DNA of 64,000 nt from Prochlorococcus marinus XMU1412 (GCF_017696315.1 NZ_JAAORJ010000004.1:256423-320422), one strand, 5' to 3'; shown: positions 36,847 to 46,660, counted from the first letter of the stretch. Program-made: numbers and translations. The notes: generated from the letters alone by a model not told the origin.

Positions 36847-38913
36847 ATGGTAGATACCAATAATCGAGAAAATAGAAAATATAACATCAGTGAAAATGAA
36901 GATATGAATAGTAACTATTGGATTAATGGACTCATCGCTTGGTGGAGTGGATTCAGTTTAAGAACAAAGCTGTTAGCTATAGCGACTCTTGTCGTAAGCC
37001 TCTTAATGACAGGAATAACTTTTTTTGCATTAAATAGTATCCAAAGAGATGCAGGAATGAATGATACTAGATATGCTCGAGATCTTGGCTTATTGTTATC
37101 TGGGAATGTTACAGAATTAGTCGCTAATAACCAAAAAAAAGAAATTTCAAATGTAGCTGAAAAGTTTTGGAGATCAAGTCGAAACCTTCGTTATATATTC
37201 TTTACTGATGCTGAAGATATTGTTCAACTTGGGATACCTATCAGTGCAACACCAACAAGCTCAGACAGTCAGTTTCAGCTCACTCGAAAACTAAAACTAC
37301 CTTCAGAATTGAAAAAGAGACCACAATTCCCATTGGTTAGGCAGCATGCGACACCTCAAGGTCAAGTAACAGATGTATTTGTCCCAATGTTGTGGAAAGG
37401 CAAATATCTTGGAACTCTAGCTTTGGGAGTCACTCCTAATAAAAAAGCATTAGCCAGTGCTGCCTTAACTAGAGAAGTAACCATTGCAGTTTTTATCTCT
37501 ATTTGGGTTTTAGTAATACTTGGAGCTGTATTTAATGCACTGACAATTACAAGACCAGTCAGAGAATTAGTAAGAGGTGTTAGAGAAATTTCAAGAGGAA
37601 ATTTTAAATCCAGAATTTCTTTACCCATGACAGGTGATCTAGGAGAACTCTTAAATGGATTTAACCGAATGGCAACACAGTTAGAAAATTATGACGAAGC
37701 TAATATAGAAGAACTTAAGGCGGAACAAATCAAGCAGCAATCATTAATAGCTACTATGGCTGATGGTGCAATATTATTGGACTCACAAGGCAAGATTGTA
37801 CTTACTAATCCAACAGCAAAGAGATTATTTCGTTGGGAAGGAAGATTTCTAGAAGGAAAATATTTTTTAAATGAAATCCCCGAAATCTTATCCAACGACT
37901 TACATACAAATATAGAGTCTATTTTAAACAGAGAAAAGGAGAAGGACGATTTAAGATTCAGTTTAGGAGAACCAGCAAGAACCTTAAGAATTGTCTTGCA
38001 ATCAGTCTTAGATACAAACAAAGTTGAATTAAAAGGAATTGCTGTGACAATTCAAGATTTAACTAGAGAAGTTGAACTTAACGCGGCACAAAATAGATTC
38101 ATAAGCAATGTATCGCATGAATTAAGGACTCCACTTTTTAATATCAAAAGTTATGTAGAGACCTTACATGATTTAAAAGATCAGCTTTCCGATGAAGAAC
38201 AAATAGAATTTTTGGGAATTGCAAATTCAGAGACTGATAGGTTAACAAGACTTGTAAATGATGTATTAGATTTATCTAGATTGGAGTCTGGGAAAATTGT
38301 TCAGCTAGAGCAAATGGACATAAAACCAGCAATAGAACAGACTCTTAGAAATTATAGACTTAATGCTTCAGAAAAAAATGTTTCACTAGCACATGAAATA
38401 GAAGAAACTATTCCTCCAATTCTTGGAAATTTCGATCTGCTTTTGCAGGTTTTTGATAATTTACTAGGAAATGGATTGAAATTTAGTCCAAAAAACAGTT
38501 CCCTAATTATAAGAGCTTATACTTGGCCAGATTCCTGTCCTGCTTTCCCTCCAAGTATTAAAAATGATGCAGCCCCTCAATGTGAATTAGTTTCACCACT
38601 CCCAAAAGTAAGAATTGAGATTGCTGATACTGGCTCAGGAATATCTCAGGCTGATCAAGAAAAGATATTTGATCGTTTTTATAGAGTAGAGAATTCTGTT
38701 CATACTGAGCAAGGAACCGGTTTAGGTTTATCAATAGTGCGCGGAATAATTGAAAAACACGGTGGGGAGATTCGTATGGCTAGTGAATTAGGAGTAGGAA
38801 CAACGTTTTGGTTTGATTTGGCCTTAGCACAATCTGATAAAGATGAATTATTGACAAAAGCTATTAATAATTCAGATTCTTTTCCAGGTTCTGAAATTAA
38901 AGAATTTATCTAA
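36847..38913 (+). CDS. nblS: Sensor histidine kinase NblS/Hik33-like
   Basis: A 688-residue membrane kinase with the NblS layout: helix at about 40-65, extracytoplasmic domain to about 205, second helix to about 235, HAMP (TRPVRELVRGVREISRGNF), PAS (MADGAILLDSQGKIVLTNP), HisKA with phospho-His 424 in SNVSHELRTP, and HATPase with FDNLLGNGLKFSP and IADTGSGISQADQ. NblS/Hik33 senses high light and other stress and controls hli and photosynthesis genes in other cyanobacteria. It starts five bases after purD and its end overlaps the end of kaiC by four bases. Its response regulator is not in this window. Confidence 0.93.
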   Translation: MVDTNNRENRKYNISENEDMNSNYWINGLIAWWSGFSLRTKLLAIATLVVSLLMTGITFFALNSIQRDAGMNDTRYARDLGLLLSGNVTELVANNQKKEISNVAEKFWRSSRNLRYIFFTDAEDIVQLGIPISATPTSSDSQFQLTRKLKLPSELKKRPQFPLVRQHATPQGQVTDVFVPMLWKGKYLGTLALGVTPNKKALASAALTREVTIAVFISIWVLVILGAVFNALTITRPVRELVRGVREISRGNFKSRISLPMTGDLGELLNGFNRMATQLENYDEANIEELKAEQIKQQSLIATMADGAILLDSQGKIVLTNPTAKRLFRWEGRFLEGKYFLNEIPEILSNDLHTNIESILNREKEKDDLRFSLGEPARTLRIVLQSVLDTNKVELKGIAVTIQDLTREVELNAAQNRFISNVSHELRTPLFNIKSYVETLHDLKDQLSDEEQIEFLGIANSETDRLTRLVNDVLDLSRLESGKIVQLEQMDIKPAIEQTLRNYRLNASEKNVSLAHEIEETIPPILGNFDLLLQVFDNLLGNGLKFSPKNSSLIIRAYTWPDSCPAFPPSIKNDAAPQCELVSPLPKVRIEIADTGSGISQADQEKIFDRFYRVENSVHTEQGTGLGLSIVRGIIEKHGGEIRMASELGVGTTFWFDLALAQSDKDELLTKAINNSDSFPGSEIKEFI

Positions 38914-40439
38914 TTATTATCTATTCCTTTAAAAACATTTTGAACATTTTGATCAGGTACAACTCTGTGAGGGGCACCACTAAATATTTGCTCAAAATTA
39001 GAAAAAGAATCCCTTATTTCTGGGCCACTATTTGTGATGATAAATTCTCTTATTCGTTTATCATGCCATGATCCCCGCATTTTAAAAACATTTAAAGCTC
39101 TTGCCATCTCCCCTTTTATTTCTACATATTGAAGCAATAATATAGTGTCTGTAATTGTTGAAATATGAGAATCAGTTATAGAATGACTTCCCATAAATTC
39201 TTCTGCAGTATTAGTAAAAAAGCCTGCTATTTCCTCTTGTTTTGTATAACCGGTAACAGCAATTACAAACTGTCTAAATGCATTCAAACTTACACCTCTG
39301 GCTAATGCAGAGAGAGAATCAATTGCCATTCTTTTTGGTTTGAATTGATTGATTTGCGTTTTTATAATTTGTAAGTGATCCTCTAAACCAGTTGATTCAG
39401 GATATGCACAAATAATTTTTAATAATCCATCACTTTCCATTTTTTCAAAATCTATGCCCCAGCTAGTAGCATTCCTAAGCAATTGAGCCCTCGATTCTTC
39501 ATATGCAAAAAGTATTGCTCTTTCATTATTGTTATAAGCATCTTCAACAAATTTTGATACAAGCATTGTTTTGCCAGTGCCAGTCGCTCCAGTGGCGAGA
39601 ATAATGGAATCTTGAAAATATCCACCACCACACATATCATCAAGATCTTTAACTCCAGAGCTAATCCTGATATTTGAGGATCTCTGCGTTAATCTCATTG
39701 CTCCTAGAGCAAACACACTTATCCCATCCATTCCCATAGTGAATGGATATTCACCTTTCATATGTACAGTACCTCTTAACTTCAGAACTTCTAGAGTTCT
39801 TCTTCTCTTCTCTGACTCAAGAACATTTCTTAATAAGACAACATTATCAGATACAAATTCTTCTACACCATATCTGGCAATTGGTCCGTAATCATCCACT
39901 CTTTCAGTAGTCATAACTGTTGTCACACCTATTTCTTTTAATCTTGCTATCAATCTAAATATTTCCCTTCTGACAACATAAATTGCATCATACTGTTGAA
40001 AGACAGCAGTTATTGAATCTATTGCAACTCTTTTCGCTTTATATTTTCTAATTGCATAACTAATTCTCTCAATAAGACCAGACAAGTCAAAGTTACCAGC
40101 AACATCCTGACCATCAGGATCAGGAGATGCGTCCAAAATAAAAAGTTTATTTTGATCAATTAATTCTTGTAAATCCCACCCAAAACTTGCGGCATTTCTA
40201 ATAATATCTAATGGTGATTCCTCAAATGTTACAAAGATTCCAGGCTCATCAAAATTGCAAATTCCATGGTGTAAATATTGCAGCGAAAAAACAGTTTTAC
40301 CAGTTCCTGAAGTGCCACTAACGAGTGTACTACGAGAAACAGGCAACCCACCCCTACAAACATCATCAAAACCTTCTATTCCAGTTGGTAGTTTTTGTAC
40401 TTGCATTTTATTTGATTTGCCAAATTTCTTATCATTCAT
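38910..40439 (-). CDS. kaiC: Circadian clock ATPase/kinase KaiC
   Basis: A 509-residue double RecA-fold protein. Walker A motifs are at about residues 42-49 (GTSGTGKT) and 280-290 (ATGATGTGKT). The autophosphorylation pair is conserved as Ser 427 and Thr 428 in HISTITD, equivalent to Ser 431/Thr 432 of Synechococcus elongatus. The C-terminal tail after FSGAPHR is about six residues shorter than in that species and differs in sequence; in S. elongatus this tail binds KaiA. kaiA is not in this window. It follows kaiB after 70 bases on the same strand, and overlaps the nblS end by four bases. Confidence 0.96.
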   Translation of the reverse strand: MNDKKFGKSNKMQVQKLPTGIEGFDDVCRGGLPVSRSTLVSGTSGTGKTVFSLQYLHHGICNFDEPGIFVTFEESPLDIIRNAASFGWDLQELIDQNKLFILDASPDPDGQDVAGNFDLSGLIERISYAIRKYKAKRVAIDSITAVFQQYDAIYVVRREIFRLIARLKEIGVTTVMTTERVDDYGPIARYGVEEFVSDNVVLLRNVLESEKRRRTLEVLKLRGTVHMKGEYPFTMGMDGISVFALGAMRLTQRSSNIRISSGVKDLDDMCGGGYFQDSIILATGATGTGKTMLVSKFVEDAYNNNERAILFAYEESRAQLLRNATSWGIDFEKMESDGLLKIICAYPESTGLEDHLQIIKTQINQFKPKRMAIDSLSALARGVSLNAFRQFVIAVTGYTKQEEIAGFFTNTAEEFMGSHSITDSHISTITDTILLLQYVEIKGEMARALNVFKMRGSWHDKRIREFIITNSGPEIRDSFSNFEQIFSGAPHRVVPDQNVQNVFKGIDNN

Positions 40440-40509
40440 AGTTTTATGCTAATTAAACTAAATAAAATATATTTTGAATTTATTGCTAATTTTAAAAGTT
40501 TCATATATT

Positions 40510-40827
40510 TTACTTATCTCCACTATATTCAGTTTCAGTTAATTCATCAAAAAGTAGATCTAAACCAATTAAAACTTTCTCTCTATCTGAAAGATCTCCT
40601 ATTATTTTTCTAACTGGTGGCGGTAAAATTTTAGCTAACGTCGGAGTGGCTAAAATTTTATCTTCTTCTGCAAGTTGCGGTTGCTTAAGTACATCGATAA
40701 CCTTCAAAGCATAAACTCCTTTGAATTCATTATCTAAAATTTCTCTTAAGGTATTTAAAGCTCTCATCGAATTAGGAGTATTTCCAGCAACATAGAGTTT
40801 TAAAATATATGTTTTCCTTGCTGCCAT
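40510..40827 (-). CDS. kaiB: Circadian clock protein KaiB
   Basis: A 105-residue thioredoxin-like clock protein. The conserved core is [24 protein letters not shown], with [26 protein letters not shown] and [22 protein letters not shown] following. KaiB binds phosphorylated KaiC and resets it. Here it is the first clock gene, 143 bases from rplU on the opposite strand; no kaiA lies upstream of it. Its C-terminus ([13 protein letters not shown]) is acidic. Confidence 0.96.
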   Translation of the reverse strand: MAARKTYILKLYVAGNTPNSMRALNTLREILDNEFKGVYALKVIDVLKQPQLAEEDKILATPTLAKILPPPVRKIIGDLSDREKVLIGLDLLFDELTETEYSGDK

Positions 40828-40970
40828 CGTTATAGTTCCTGAATTGATATAAAAGATTTAAAACAACCCTTGACTTATTACACTACAAAATAAGAAAATA
40901 AACAAATTACTATGATTGCTTATTGGGCTTAATCAAATTATTAATTTGAGCCTAGTAGCGTCTTTAAGAT
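40828..40970. promoter_or_regulatory. kaiB/rplU divergent promoter region, site of the missing kaiA
   Basis: A 143-base AT-rich spacer between the start codons of kaiB (minus) and rplU (plus) must hold both promoters. In marine Synechococcus kaiA occupies this place. By eye no KaiA-like residue run remains in any frame, so the loss appears complete. Confidence 0.5.
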
Positions 40971-41411
40971 ATGACAAATTCTAAAAACTCCTCAAACAAT
41001 TCTTCTGAAAGTAATGAATTGTATGCAATAGCAGAAACTTCAGGTCAACAATTTTGGTTCGAAGTCAACAGATACTATGACATTGACAGGTTAAATGCAA
41101 AAGAGAAAGATAAGATAACGCTTGAAAAAGTTTTAATTTTGAAGGATAAAGACTCAATAAGTGTTGGTAAACCTTACGTTAAAGACGCAAAAATTGAATT
41201 AGAAGTGGTCTCTCATAAAAGAGATAAGAAGATTCTTGTTTACAAGATGCGTCCCAAAAAAAAGACAAGAAGGAAGATGGGACACAGACAAGAACTTACA
41301 AGAGTTATGGTAAAATCTATTACAATAGGTAAGAGTGCTCCTAAGTCTTCTTCTAAAAAGGAAACTGTCAAAAAGGAAACTAAACCAAAATCCGAAAAAT
41401 CTACAAATTAA
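40971..41411 (+). CDS. rplU: 50S ribosomal protein L21, extended
   Basis: A 146-residue ribosomal protein. The L21 core runs from about residue 18 (LYAIAETSGQQFWFEVNRYY) to about 117 (RRKMGHRQELTRVMVKSI). It is longer than the bacterial norm of about 103 because of a 17-residue Ser/Asn-rich N-terminal extension and a Lys/Ser-rich C-terminal tail of about 30 residues. It starts at ATG 40971 and leads into rpmA after nine bases, the normal L21-L27 operon. Confidence 0.95.
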   Translation: MTNSKNSSNNSSESNELYAIAETSGQQFWFEVNRYYDIDRLNAKEKDKITLEKVLILKDKDSISVGKPYVKDAKIELEVVSHKRDKKILVYKMRPKKKTRRKMGHRQELTRVMVKSITIGKSAPKSSSKKETVKKETKPKSEKSTN

Positions 41412-41420
41412 ACAATTCTA

Positions 41421-41681
41421 ATGGCACATAAAAAAGGAACAGGTTCTACTAGAAACGGAAGAGATTCAAATTCCAAAAGATTAGGTGTGAAAGCTTATGG
41501 CGGAGAAAAAGTAACTGCTGGATCAATTTTAATTCGCCAAAGAGGTACATCCTTTTTGCCTGGTATCAATGTCGGAAAAGGTAAAGATGACACCCTTTTT
41601 GCACTCAAAGAAGGAACCGTAAGTTTCGAAAGCATTAAAAGAAATTTAAGAAATAGAAAAAGAGTTAATATAGTTATCTAA
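41421..41681 (+). CDS. rpmA: 50S ribosomal protein L27
   Basis: An 86-residue L27. The N-terminus [21 protein letters not shown] is fully conserved and reaches the peptidyl-transferase centre, and [10 protein letters not shown] and [12 protein letters not shown] complete the signature. It lies nine bases after rplU. The 3' end overlaps the 3' end of the methyltransferase on the other strand by eight bases, so the termination regions of the two transcripts interleave. Confidence 0.97.
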   Translation: MAHKKGTGSTRNGRDSNSKRLGVKAYGGEKVTAGSILIRQRGTSFLPGINVGKGKDDTLFALKEGTVSFESIKRNLRNRKRVNIVI

Positions 41682-42414
41682 TTTTCTTATAAGCTCTTGT
41701 AGTTATAAGAATAGGATGAAATACTTCTAAAAAATTTGATTGAAGAGTCTCAAAAAATTTTTCAACAATTTGAATGTCGTCGATATGAAACGGATATTCA
41801 TTTTTTTCTCCTTTGAAAAAATACCAATTAAATAAAGCAATAGAATTAGAATCCATAAACTCATTGAAAAGCTCAAGTTGTGAAGCTGGATCAGCAAGAT
41901 GTTCCAAAACATCAAGGCAAACTATCGTATCAAATTTAGATATTTGTGTATCTTGAATTGTCTTGCAAAAAGTAAGTTTTTTTTCCACTCCTAATTTCTT
42001 TGCCCTGTATTCAACAAAGTTTCTATTTGTCTCATTAATATCTACAAAAAAAACATGCTCAACTTTTGAAGACATAGCGTTAGCCAAGGCATGCGTTCCA
42101 ATACCTCCTCCAAAATCTAAAACCAAATCTCTAGAAAATCTCTGCTGAAGTTTTAAAGTATCAGCGATATATTCCCTACTCGTGAGATGCCAAGCAGCTA
42201 AATCAGCTACATGTCGATCTCCAACTATTTCAGTATAAAAATCCGAAACATCATTCAAAGCATCTCCAGGATGTGAATTTGCCAAATTCATCTTTGCATT
42301 TGCAAGGAATCCATCTAAATCACATTCTCTAATAGATAAGTATTCCATTAAATGTGATTTCAAATTAAAAGCATTGTCTAAAAACTCTTTTAAAATAAAA
42401 TTATTGTTTTTCAA
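41674..42414 (-). CDS. Class I SAM-dependent methyltransferase
   Basis: A 246-residue protein with a Rossmann methyltransferase core. Motif I is [13 protein letters not shown], the acidic end of strand 2 is VDINETN, and motif IV-V reads [13 protein letters not shown]. The N-terminal 80 residues are helical and of unknown role. The substrate cannot be inferred. It begins at TTG 42412-42414, with no convincing ATG. It stands alone, convergent with rpmA and divergent from truB. Confidence 0.8.
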   Translation of the reverse strand: MKNNNFILKEFLDNAFNLKSHLMEYLSIRECDLDGFLANAKMNLANSHPGDALNDVSDFYTEIVGDRHVADLAAWHLTSREYIADTLKLQQRFSRDLVLDFGGGIGTHALANAMSSKVEHVFFVDINETNRNFVEYRAKKLGVEKKLTFCKTIQDTQISKFDTIVCLDVLEHLADPASQLELFNEFMDSNSIALFNWYFFKGEKNEYPFHIDDIQIVEKFFETLQSNFLEVFHPILITTRAYKKIR

Positions 42415-42490
42415 TTTCTTTCTCTAAATTTCCAATATCAAAATCATAGGATGGTTATAAATCTTTCTCAAAGTATTCTTAATATTAAAA

Positions 42491-43408
42491 ATGGAAACTA
42501 AAGATGGATTCTTAGTAATTAATAAAGATAAAGGATGTACTTCACATGATTGTGTTAAACAAATAAGGAAATTACTAAATACAAAAAAGGTAGGTCACAC
42601 AGGAACTCTTGACCCAGAAGTTACAGGAATATTACCAATCGCGATAGGCAGTGCAACAAGATTTATTCAATATCTACCTCAGGGTAAAACTTACATAGGA
42701 CAAATTAAATTAGGGATAAGAACTAATACTGATGATATTCACGGAGAAATAATTAATCAAAAAAGTTGGCCTAAAATCAGTGATGAAAAATTAGATCAAT
42801 ACTTAAATAGATTTAGAGGAATTATTAAACAAATTCCGCCGAAAGTATCTAGTGTGCACATCAATGGTGAGAGGGCTTATAAAAAATCTTTCAGGAATGA
42901 AGTTTTTGAATTAGCACCAAGAGAAGTAAAAATAGACGAACTTACTTTAATGAAATGGGACCAAATAAACGGAATAATAGAAATAAAAATTAAATGTTCA
43001 GCTGGCACATACATAAGAGCAATTGCGAGAGATTTAGGAGAAATTCTTAATTCCGAGGGTTGCCTTCTACAGCTAAAAAGAATTTCAGCTTGTGGCTTTG
43101 ATGAACAAAACTCGATAAAAATATCTGATATCGAAAAAGATAAAAAAAACTCGAGAAATTTCATTATTCCAACAATTTCTGCTCTTAATCACATTTCATC
43201 TTTTGTCTTAATTACCGAAGAACAAATTAATTTTTGGCAAACAGGAAGAGCAATTAGAGTTGATATTAAATACTTCCAGGAAAACAAATCTTTTGACTAC
43301 AAAAAACCCATAAAAGTAATAGATAAAAAACAAATACTACTTGGGATAGGTTTCTTAAATGAAGAGCAATCTAATATAAATCCAAAATTAGTCCTCAATG
43401 CTAAATAA
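42491..43408 (+). CDS. truB: tRNA pseudouridine(55) synthase TruB
   Basis: A 305-residue enzyme that makes the T-loop pseudouridine 55. The catalytic Asp lies in [19 protein letters not shown]. The second motif, with [10 protein letters not shown], and the [17 protein letters not shown] block are present. The C-terminal part is a divergent PUA-like region. It starts at ATG 42491 and its stop lies three bases from the 3' end of the convergent SpoIID-like gene. Confidence 0.95.
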   Translation: METKDGFLVINKDKGCTSHDCVKQIRKLLNTKKVGHTGTLDPEVTGILPIAIGSATRFIQYLPQGKTYIGQIKLGIRTNTDDIHGEIINQKSWPKISDEKLDQYLNRFRGIIKQIPPKVSSVHINGERAYKKSFRNEVFELAPREVKIDELTLMKWDQINGIIEIKIKCSAGTYIRAIARDLGEILNSEGCLLQLKRISACGFDEQNSIKISDIEKDKKNSRNFIIPTISALNHISSFVLITEEQINFWQTGRAIRVDIKYFQENKSFDYKKPIKVIDKKQILLGIGFLNEEQSNINPKLVLNAK

Positions 43409-43411
43409 CTT

Positions 43412-44602
43412 CTATAGGTAATCTTTTCTAAAAGGTTTAACCTGCACACCCTTATAAAAATGCTTTAATATCCTTTCAGCTTTTTGACCTCTAGACGCCA
43501 GATATTTAGCTCCCCACTGACTCATTCCGACTCCATGACCTGATCCTTGTCCAAAAACTATCAACCCTTTCTTTTGAGGAGCATTGTTGTTTAATTCTTC
43601 CTCAAAAAATTTAAATCTGATAAAATTACTGTTCAGGCCTAATCTTTTTCTAAAATCTACCCCAGACATTTGATCAGAACCATAAGCCCCAATAAGTTTT
43701 AAATTTTTTACCCTCCCTGTACTAGTAATATCTAGAATCTCTATATTTTTTAAACCTCCAATCTTTGGAAATAAATTTATTAATTCATTACTCGAAATTT
43801 TTTTTTGCCATCTAAATTTTGGATTATTTTTATCAAAATCTTTCACACTTGATAAATATGGATATTTATTTTTCCATACATCTTGACTATTTTCTGTCAT
43901 TCCACCTGAGCTGCTATGAAACAAAGCATTAATTAATTTATTTTTATAAGTTAAAACCAAAGATCTTGTACTTTTAACGGCTCTGATAGTTTTATAAGTT
44001 CTTGATTCCAAGCCATTATAGACTTGATTTTTTTGGGTTGAATCTATATCAAATAAATTATTTCCCTTTTGCTTTAAAGCATAAGTTCTTGAGGCAATTG
44101 CTTGTGCCTTTAATGCTTCAATAGGCCATTTTGTTGGCATTTCTGAACCCACTACGCTATTAAGGTATTTTTCTATTCCTAAAACATTTACTACCAATAT
44201 TTCAGAATCAGCTACAAAGAGATTAAGCTTACCGGCAAATCTCTTCTGACCTACCCAAATACCTCTTCCATCGGAAGAACTCACTTGAAATTTTTGATTA
44301 CTTTTTAAGTCATATTTTTTTTGTTTATTCTTATCAAAATATAAAATTTTTCTATTTTTCTCATTTTTCAAAGTTAGACCTTTTATTCTTTTGCGTGAAA
44401 AAAATTTACCCTCTATTGTTAAAGGAATTGATCTATCTGATCTGATCCTTAAATTGTTATTTTTTGATATCAAAACTCTAATTATTGGTTCTCTCGATGC
44501 AAAAACACTTTCACTCTGAAAAATACAAATAAATAAAATACTTATCAGACAACATTTTCTATAGTTATTTTTAAATTTAAGTATCACTTTGTTTAAAAAC
44601 AA
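43412..44602 (-). CDS. Exported SpoIID/LytB domain protein
   Basis: A 396-residue protein with a signal peptide (cleavage near VFASREP, about residue 36). The SpoIID domain carries LNSVVGSEMPTKWPIEALKAQ, AIASRTYAL and the C-terminal GHGVGMSQWGAKYLA. In Bacillus SpoIID is a lytic transglycosylase acting on peptidoglycan, and in cyanobacteria the role is not fixed, so wall remodelling is inferred. It starts at TTG 44600-44602. It is transcribed toward truB and away from rnz. Confidence 0.88.
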   Translation of the reverse strand: MFLNKVILKFKNNYRKCCLISILFICIFQSESVFASREPIIRVLISKNNNLRIRSDRSIPLTIEGKFFSRKRIKGLTLKNEKNRKILYFDKNKQKKYDLKSNQKFQVSSSDGRGIWVGQKRFAGKLNLFVADSEILVVNVLGIEKYLNSVVGSEMPTKWPIEALKAQAIASRTYALKQKGNNLFDIDSTQKNQVYNGLESRTYKTIRAVKSTRSLVLTYKNKLINALFHSSSGGMTENSQDVWKNKYPYLSSVKDFDKNNPKFRWQKKISSNELINLFPKIGGLKNIEILDITSTGRVKNLKLIGAYGSDQMSGVDFRKRLGLNSNFIRFKFFEEELNNNAPQKKGLIVFGQGSGHGVGMSQWGAKYLASRGQKAERILKHFYKGVQVKPFRKDYL

Positions 44603-44675
44603 ATGCTTAATTTGCCTAAGTTTGACTAAAAGTCTAAATTTAATCCAGATATAACAATAAAAATATCATAAATAA

Positions 44676-45614
44676 GTGAATATCACCTTCTTAGGAACAA
44701 GCTCAGGTGTCCCATCCTTAACGAGAAATGTTTCTTCCCTAGCACTTAAATTATCACAGTCATCAGAAGTTTGGCTTTTTGATTGCGGAGAAGGAACGCA
44801 ACATCAAATAATGAAAAGCAATATTAAATCTTCACAAATCAAGAAAATATTTATTACTCATATGCATGGTGATCATATTTATGGTTTGCCTGGACTTTTA
44901 GCCACCTTAGGTTTATCAGGTAATAGTAAGGGAATTGAAATTTACGGTCCTTCAGGGTTGCGAAGTTTTATAAATTCATCACTTAAAAGTAGTTTTTGCA
45001 AATTGTCTTTCCCGTTGCATTTTGTGGAAGTTGAAGATTTTGCATCAGAAAATAAAATCCTATTTGAAAATAACAAAATAAAAGTAAATTGCGCCTGCCT
45101 TAAACATAAAATACCTGCTTATGGTTATCGAGTAAGTGAAAAAGATAAGCCAGGCATATTTGATATCAAAAAAGCAGAGTCTCTAAAAATAGCCCCTGGA
45201 CCAATTTATTCAGAACTGCAACAAGGTAAAAAAGTCGTACTAGAGGATGGTAGGGCATTTGATGGGAAAGATTTCTGTGGACCACCTAGAGAGGGTGAAA
45301 GTTTTGTTTATTGCACAGATACAGTCTTTAGCGAATCGGCTGTTTCACTATCAAAAAATGCCGATTTACTCGTACATGAATCGACTTTTTCAGAGAAGGA
45401 TGAAAGTATGGCCTACGAAAAATTACATTCCACAACAATCATGGCTGCCAAAACAGCATTATTATCTAACACAAAAAAATTAATTATTACTCATTTAAGT
45501 CCAAGATACACTAATAAAAATTCAATCACACCAAGCGATTTGCTTAAAGAGGCGCAAAAAGTTTTTCCAAATACTCACCTCGCCAAAGATTTTCTAACTG
45601 CAGAAATTAAATAA
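44676..45614 (+). CDS. rnz: Ribonuclease Z
   Basis: A 312-residue metallo-beta-lactamase fold nuclease that trims the 3' end of tRNA precursors. The zinc motif HMHGDHIYGLPG (HxHxDH) is intact, and the GTSSGVPSLTRNVSS N-terminus, CTDTVFSE and the later HESTFSE and ITHLSPRY blocks provide the other ligands. The GTG start at 44676 matches the family N-terminus (NITFLGTSSG). It suits a genome whose tRNAs here lack encoded CCA. Confidence 0.95.
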   Translation: MNITFLGTSSGVPSLTRNVSSLALKLSQSSEVWLFDCGEGTQHQIMKSNIKSSQIKKIFITHMHGDHIYGLPGLLATLGLSGNSKGIEIYGPSGLRSFINSSLKSSFCKLSFPLHFVEVEDFASENKILFENNKIKVNCACLKHKIPAYGYRVSEKDKPGIFDIKKAESLKIAPGPIYSELQQGKKVVLEDGRAFDGKDFCGPPREGESFVYCTDTVFSESAVSLSKNADLLVHESTFSEKDESMAYEKLHSTTIMAAKTALLSNTKKLIITHLSPRYTNKNSITPSDLLKEAQKVFPNTHLAKDFLTAEIK

Positions 45615-45700
45615 ACTGCAACAGTTCGTTAGCAGGAGCGTTGTAAATGACCAACCCATGAAATAATAGTCTTAGGTTTTTCTATTTGACGTCGATCGAA

Positions 45701-46249
45701 ATGGTCTCTATTTTTTCATCACTACATAAGTCTTTCAAAAGACTATTTATTTTTCTTCCTTTAATTGTTGGTTTACTTATTAATCCAATTTCTGCTAATG
45801 CACTTTATCCTAGTGATCCTTCATCAGTAGATGGATTGAAAGAAGATCTTCATGGAGCAGATCTTCAAAATAATGAATTTGTAAAATATGATTTATCTTA
45901 TCAAGATTTAGGAGAGGCTAATCTTCAAGGCGCCTATATGAGCGTGACAACTGCAAAGAATTCTAGTTTCAAAAGCGCCAATATGAAAGATCTTATTGCA
46001 TATGCTGTACGTTTTGATAATGCTGATTTATCTGATGCGAATCTTACAAATGGTGAGCTAATGAAAAGTGTTTTTGATGGAGCAATTATAGATGGTGCAG
46101 ACTTTACAGATGCAAATCTTGATCTTTCTCAGAGAAAATCATTATGTGAAAGAGCTAGTGGAACTAACCCACAAACTGGAGTTAATACAATTGATAGTCT
46201 TGAATGCACTGGCTTAAAAGGTTACATGCCACCAAAGCCAAAAGCATAA
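45701..46249 (+). CDS. Exported pentapeptide-repeat protein
   Basis: About 182 residues from ATG 45701. A signal peptide (hydrophobic LFIFLPLIVGLLINPISANA) is followed by pentapeptide repeats of the A(D/N)LxX type (such as ADLQN, ANLQG, ADLSD, ANLTN, ADFTD). These stack as a right-handed quadrilateral helix. It is probably a lumenal or periplasmic protein, as for many cyanobacterial members; no activity is known. A TTG at 45686 is an alternative start that would add five residues. Confidence 0.88.
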   Translation: MVSIFSSLHKSFKRLFIFLPLIVGLLINPISANALYPSDPSSVDGLKEDLHGADLQNNEFVKYDLSYQDLGEANLQGAYMSVTTAKNSSFKSANMKDLIAYAVRFDNADLSDANLTNGELMKSVFDGAIIDGADFTDANLDLSQRKSLCERASGTNPQTGVNTIDSLECTGLKGYMPPKPKA

Positions 46250-46258
46250 GATTTAAAG

Positions 46259-46627
46259 CTAACTAACTTCAGATGGGAAGATATTACCAGGCTCTTTTGA
46301 GTCTGGTTTTTTGCTATACCACCATTCTTGTATATCAGAAGAAAATTTCTTCGAAAAAAAAGTAATAACTGTTTCAACAGGTTTTGATCCAGGCTCCAAA
46401 ATCTGAACTGAGTAAGATGGGCATTTTCGTGAAGCCATATCAGCAACGAACCTAGAGCCTATTCTTCTCCAACTAGGCTCCTTACTTCTCCAAGCAAGTC
46501 TTGAACAGGGCCAGGGTAACTCTTCCCTATCATATAGTCTGCAACATGGTCCAATTACCCTATAACTGTACTGACCTCCATAACTTGATTGAACACTACC
46601 AGTCTTGAAAAATTCAAATTTATTCAT
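46259..46627 (-). CDS. Conserved hypothetical protein
   Basis: A 122-residue protein from ATG 46625-46627. It has several conserved-looking basic and aromatic patches (YGGQYSYRVIGPCCRLYD, PWPCSRLAWRSKEPSW, WRRIGSRFVADMAS), two adjacent Cys and others spaced irregularly. No fold was recognised. It is read after petF on the same strand, but a strong terminator hairpin sits only five bases before this ATG, so its expression must bypass it. A longer TTG start at 46679-46681 would translate through the hairpin. Confidence 0.72.
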   Translation of the reverse strand: MNKFEFFKTGSVQSSYGGQYSYRVIGPCCRLYDREELPWPCSRLAWRSKEPSWRRIGSRFVADMASRKCPSYSVQILEPGSKPVETVITFFSKKFSSDIQEWWYSKKPDSKEPGNIFPSEVS

Positions 46628-46631
46628 CCAT

Positions 46632-46660
46632 AAAAAAAAGCCACCTTTATAGAGGGTGGC
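46632..46660 (-). terminator. Terminator after petF, directly before the next start codon
   Basis: On the minus strand GCCACC, a nine-base loop and GGTGGC (46660-46640) form a GC-rich six-pair stem followed by eight U residues. It should end the petF transcript about 45 bases after its stop. The U-run ends four bases before the ATG of the next gene. Confidence 0.85.

Noticed and set aside
40828..40970. Possible kaiA pseudogene
   Set aside because: 143 bases with no recognisable KaiA residues; presented as complete loss.
45247..45483. 78-residue frame inside rnz
   Set aside because: Shadow of the RNase Z frame, whose metal motifs are intact.
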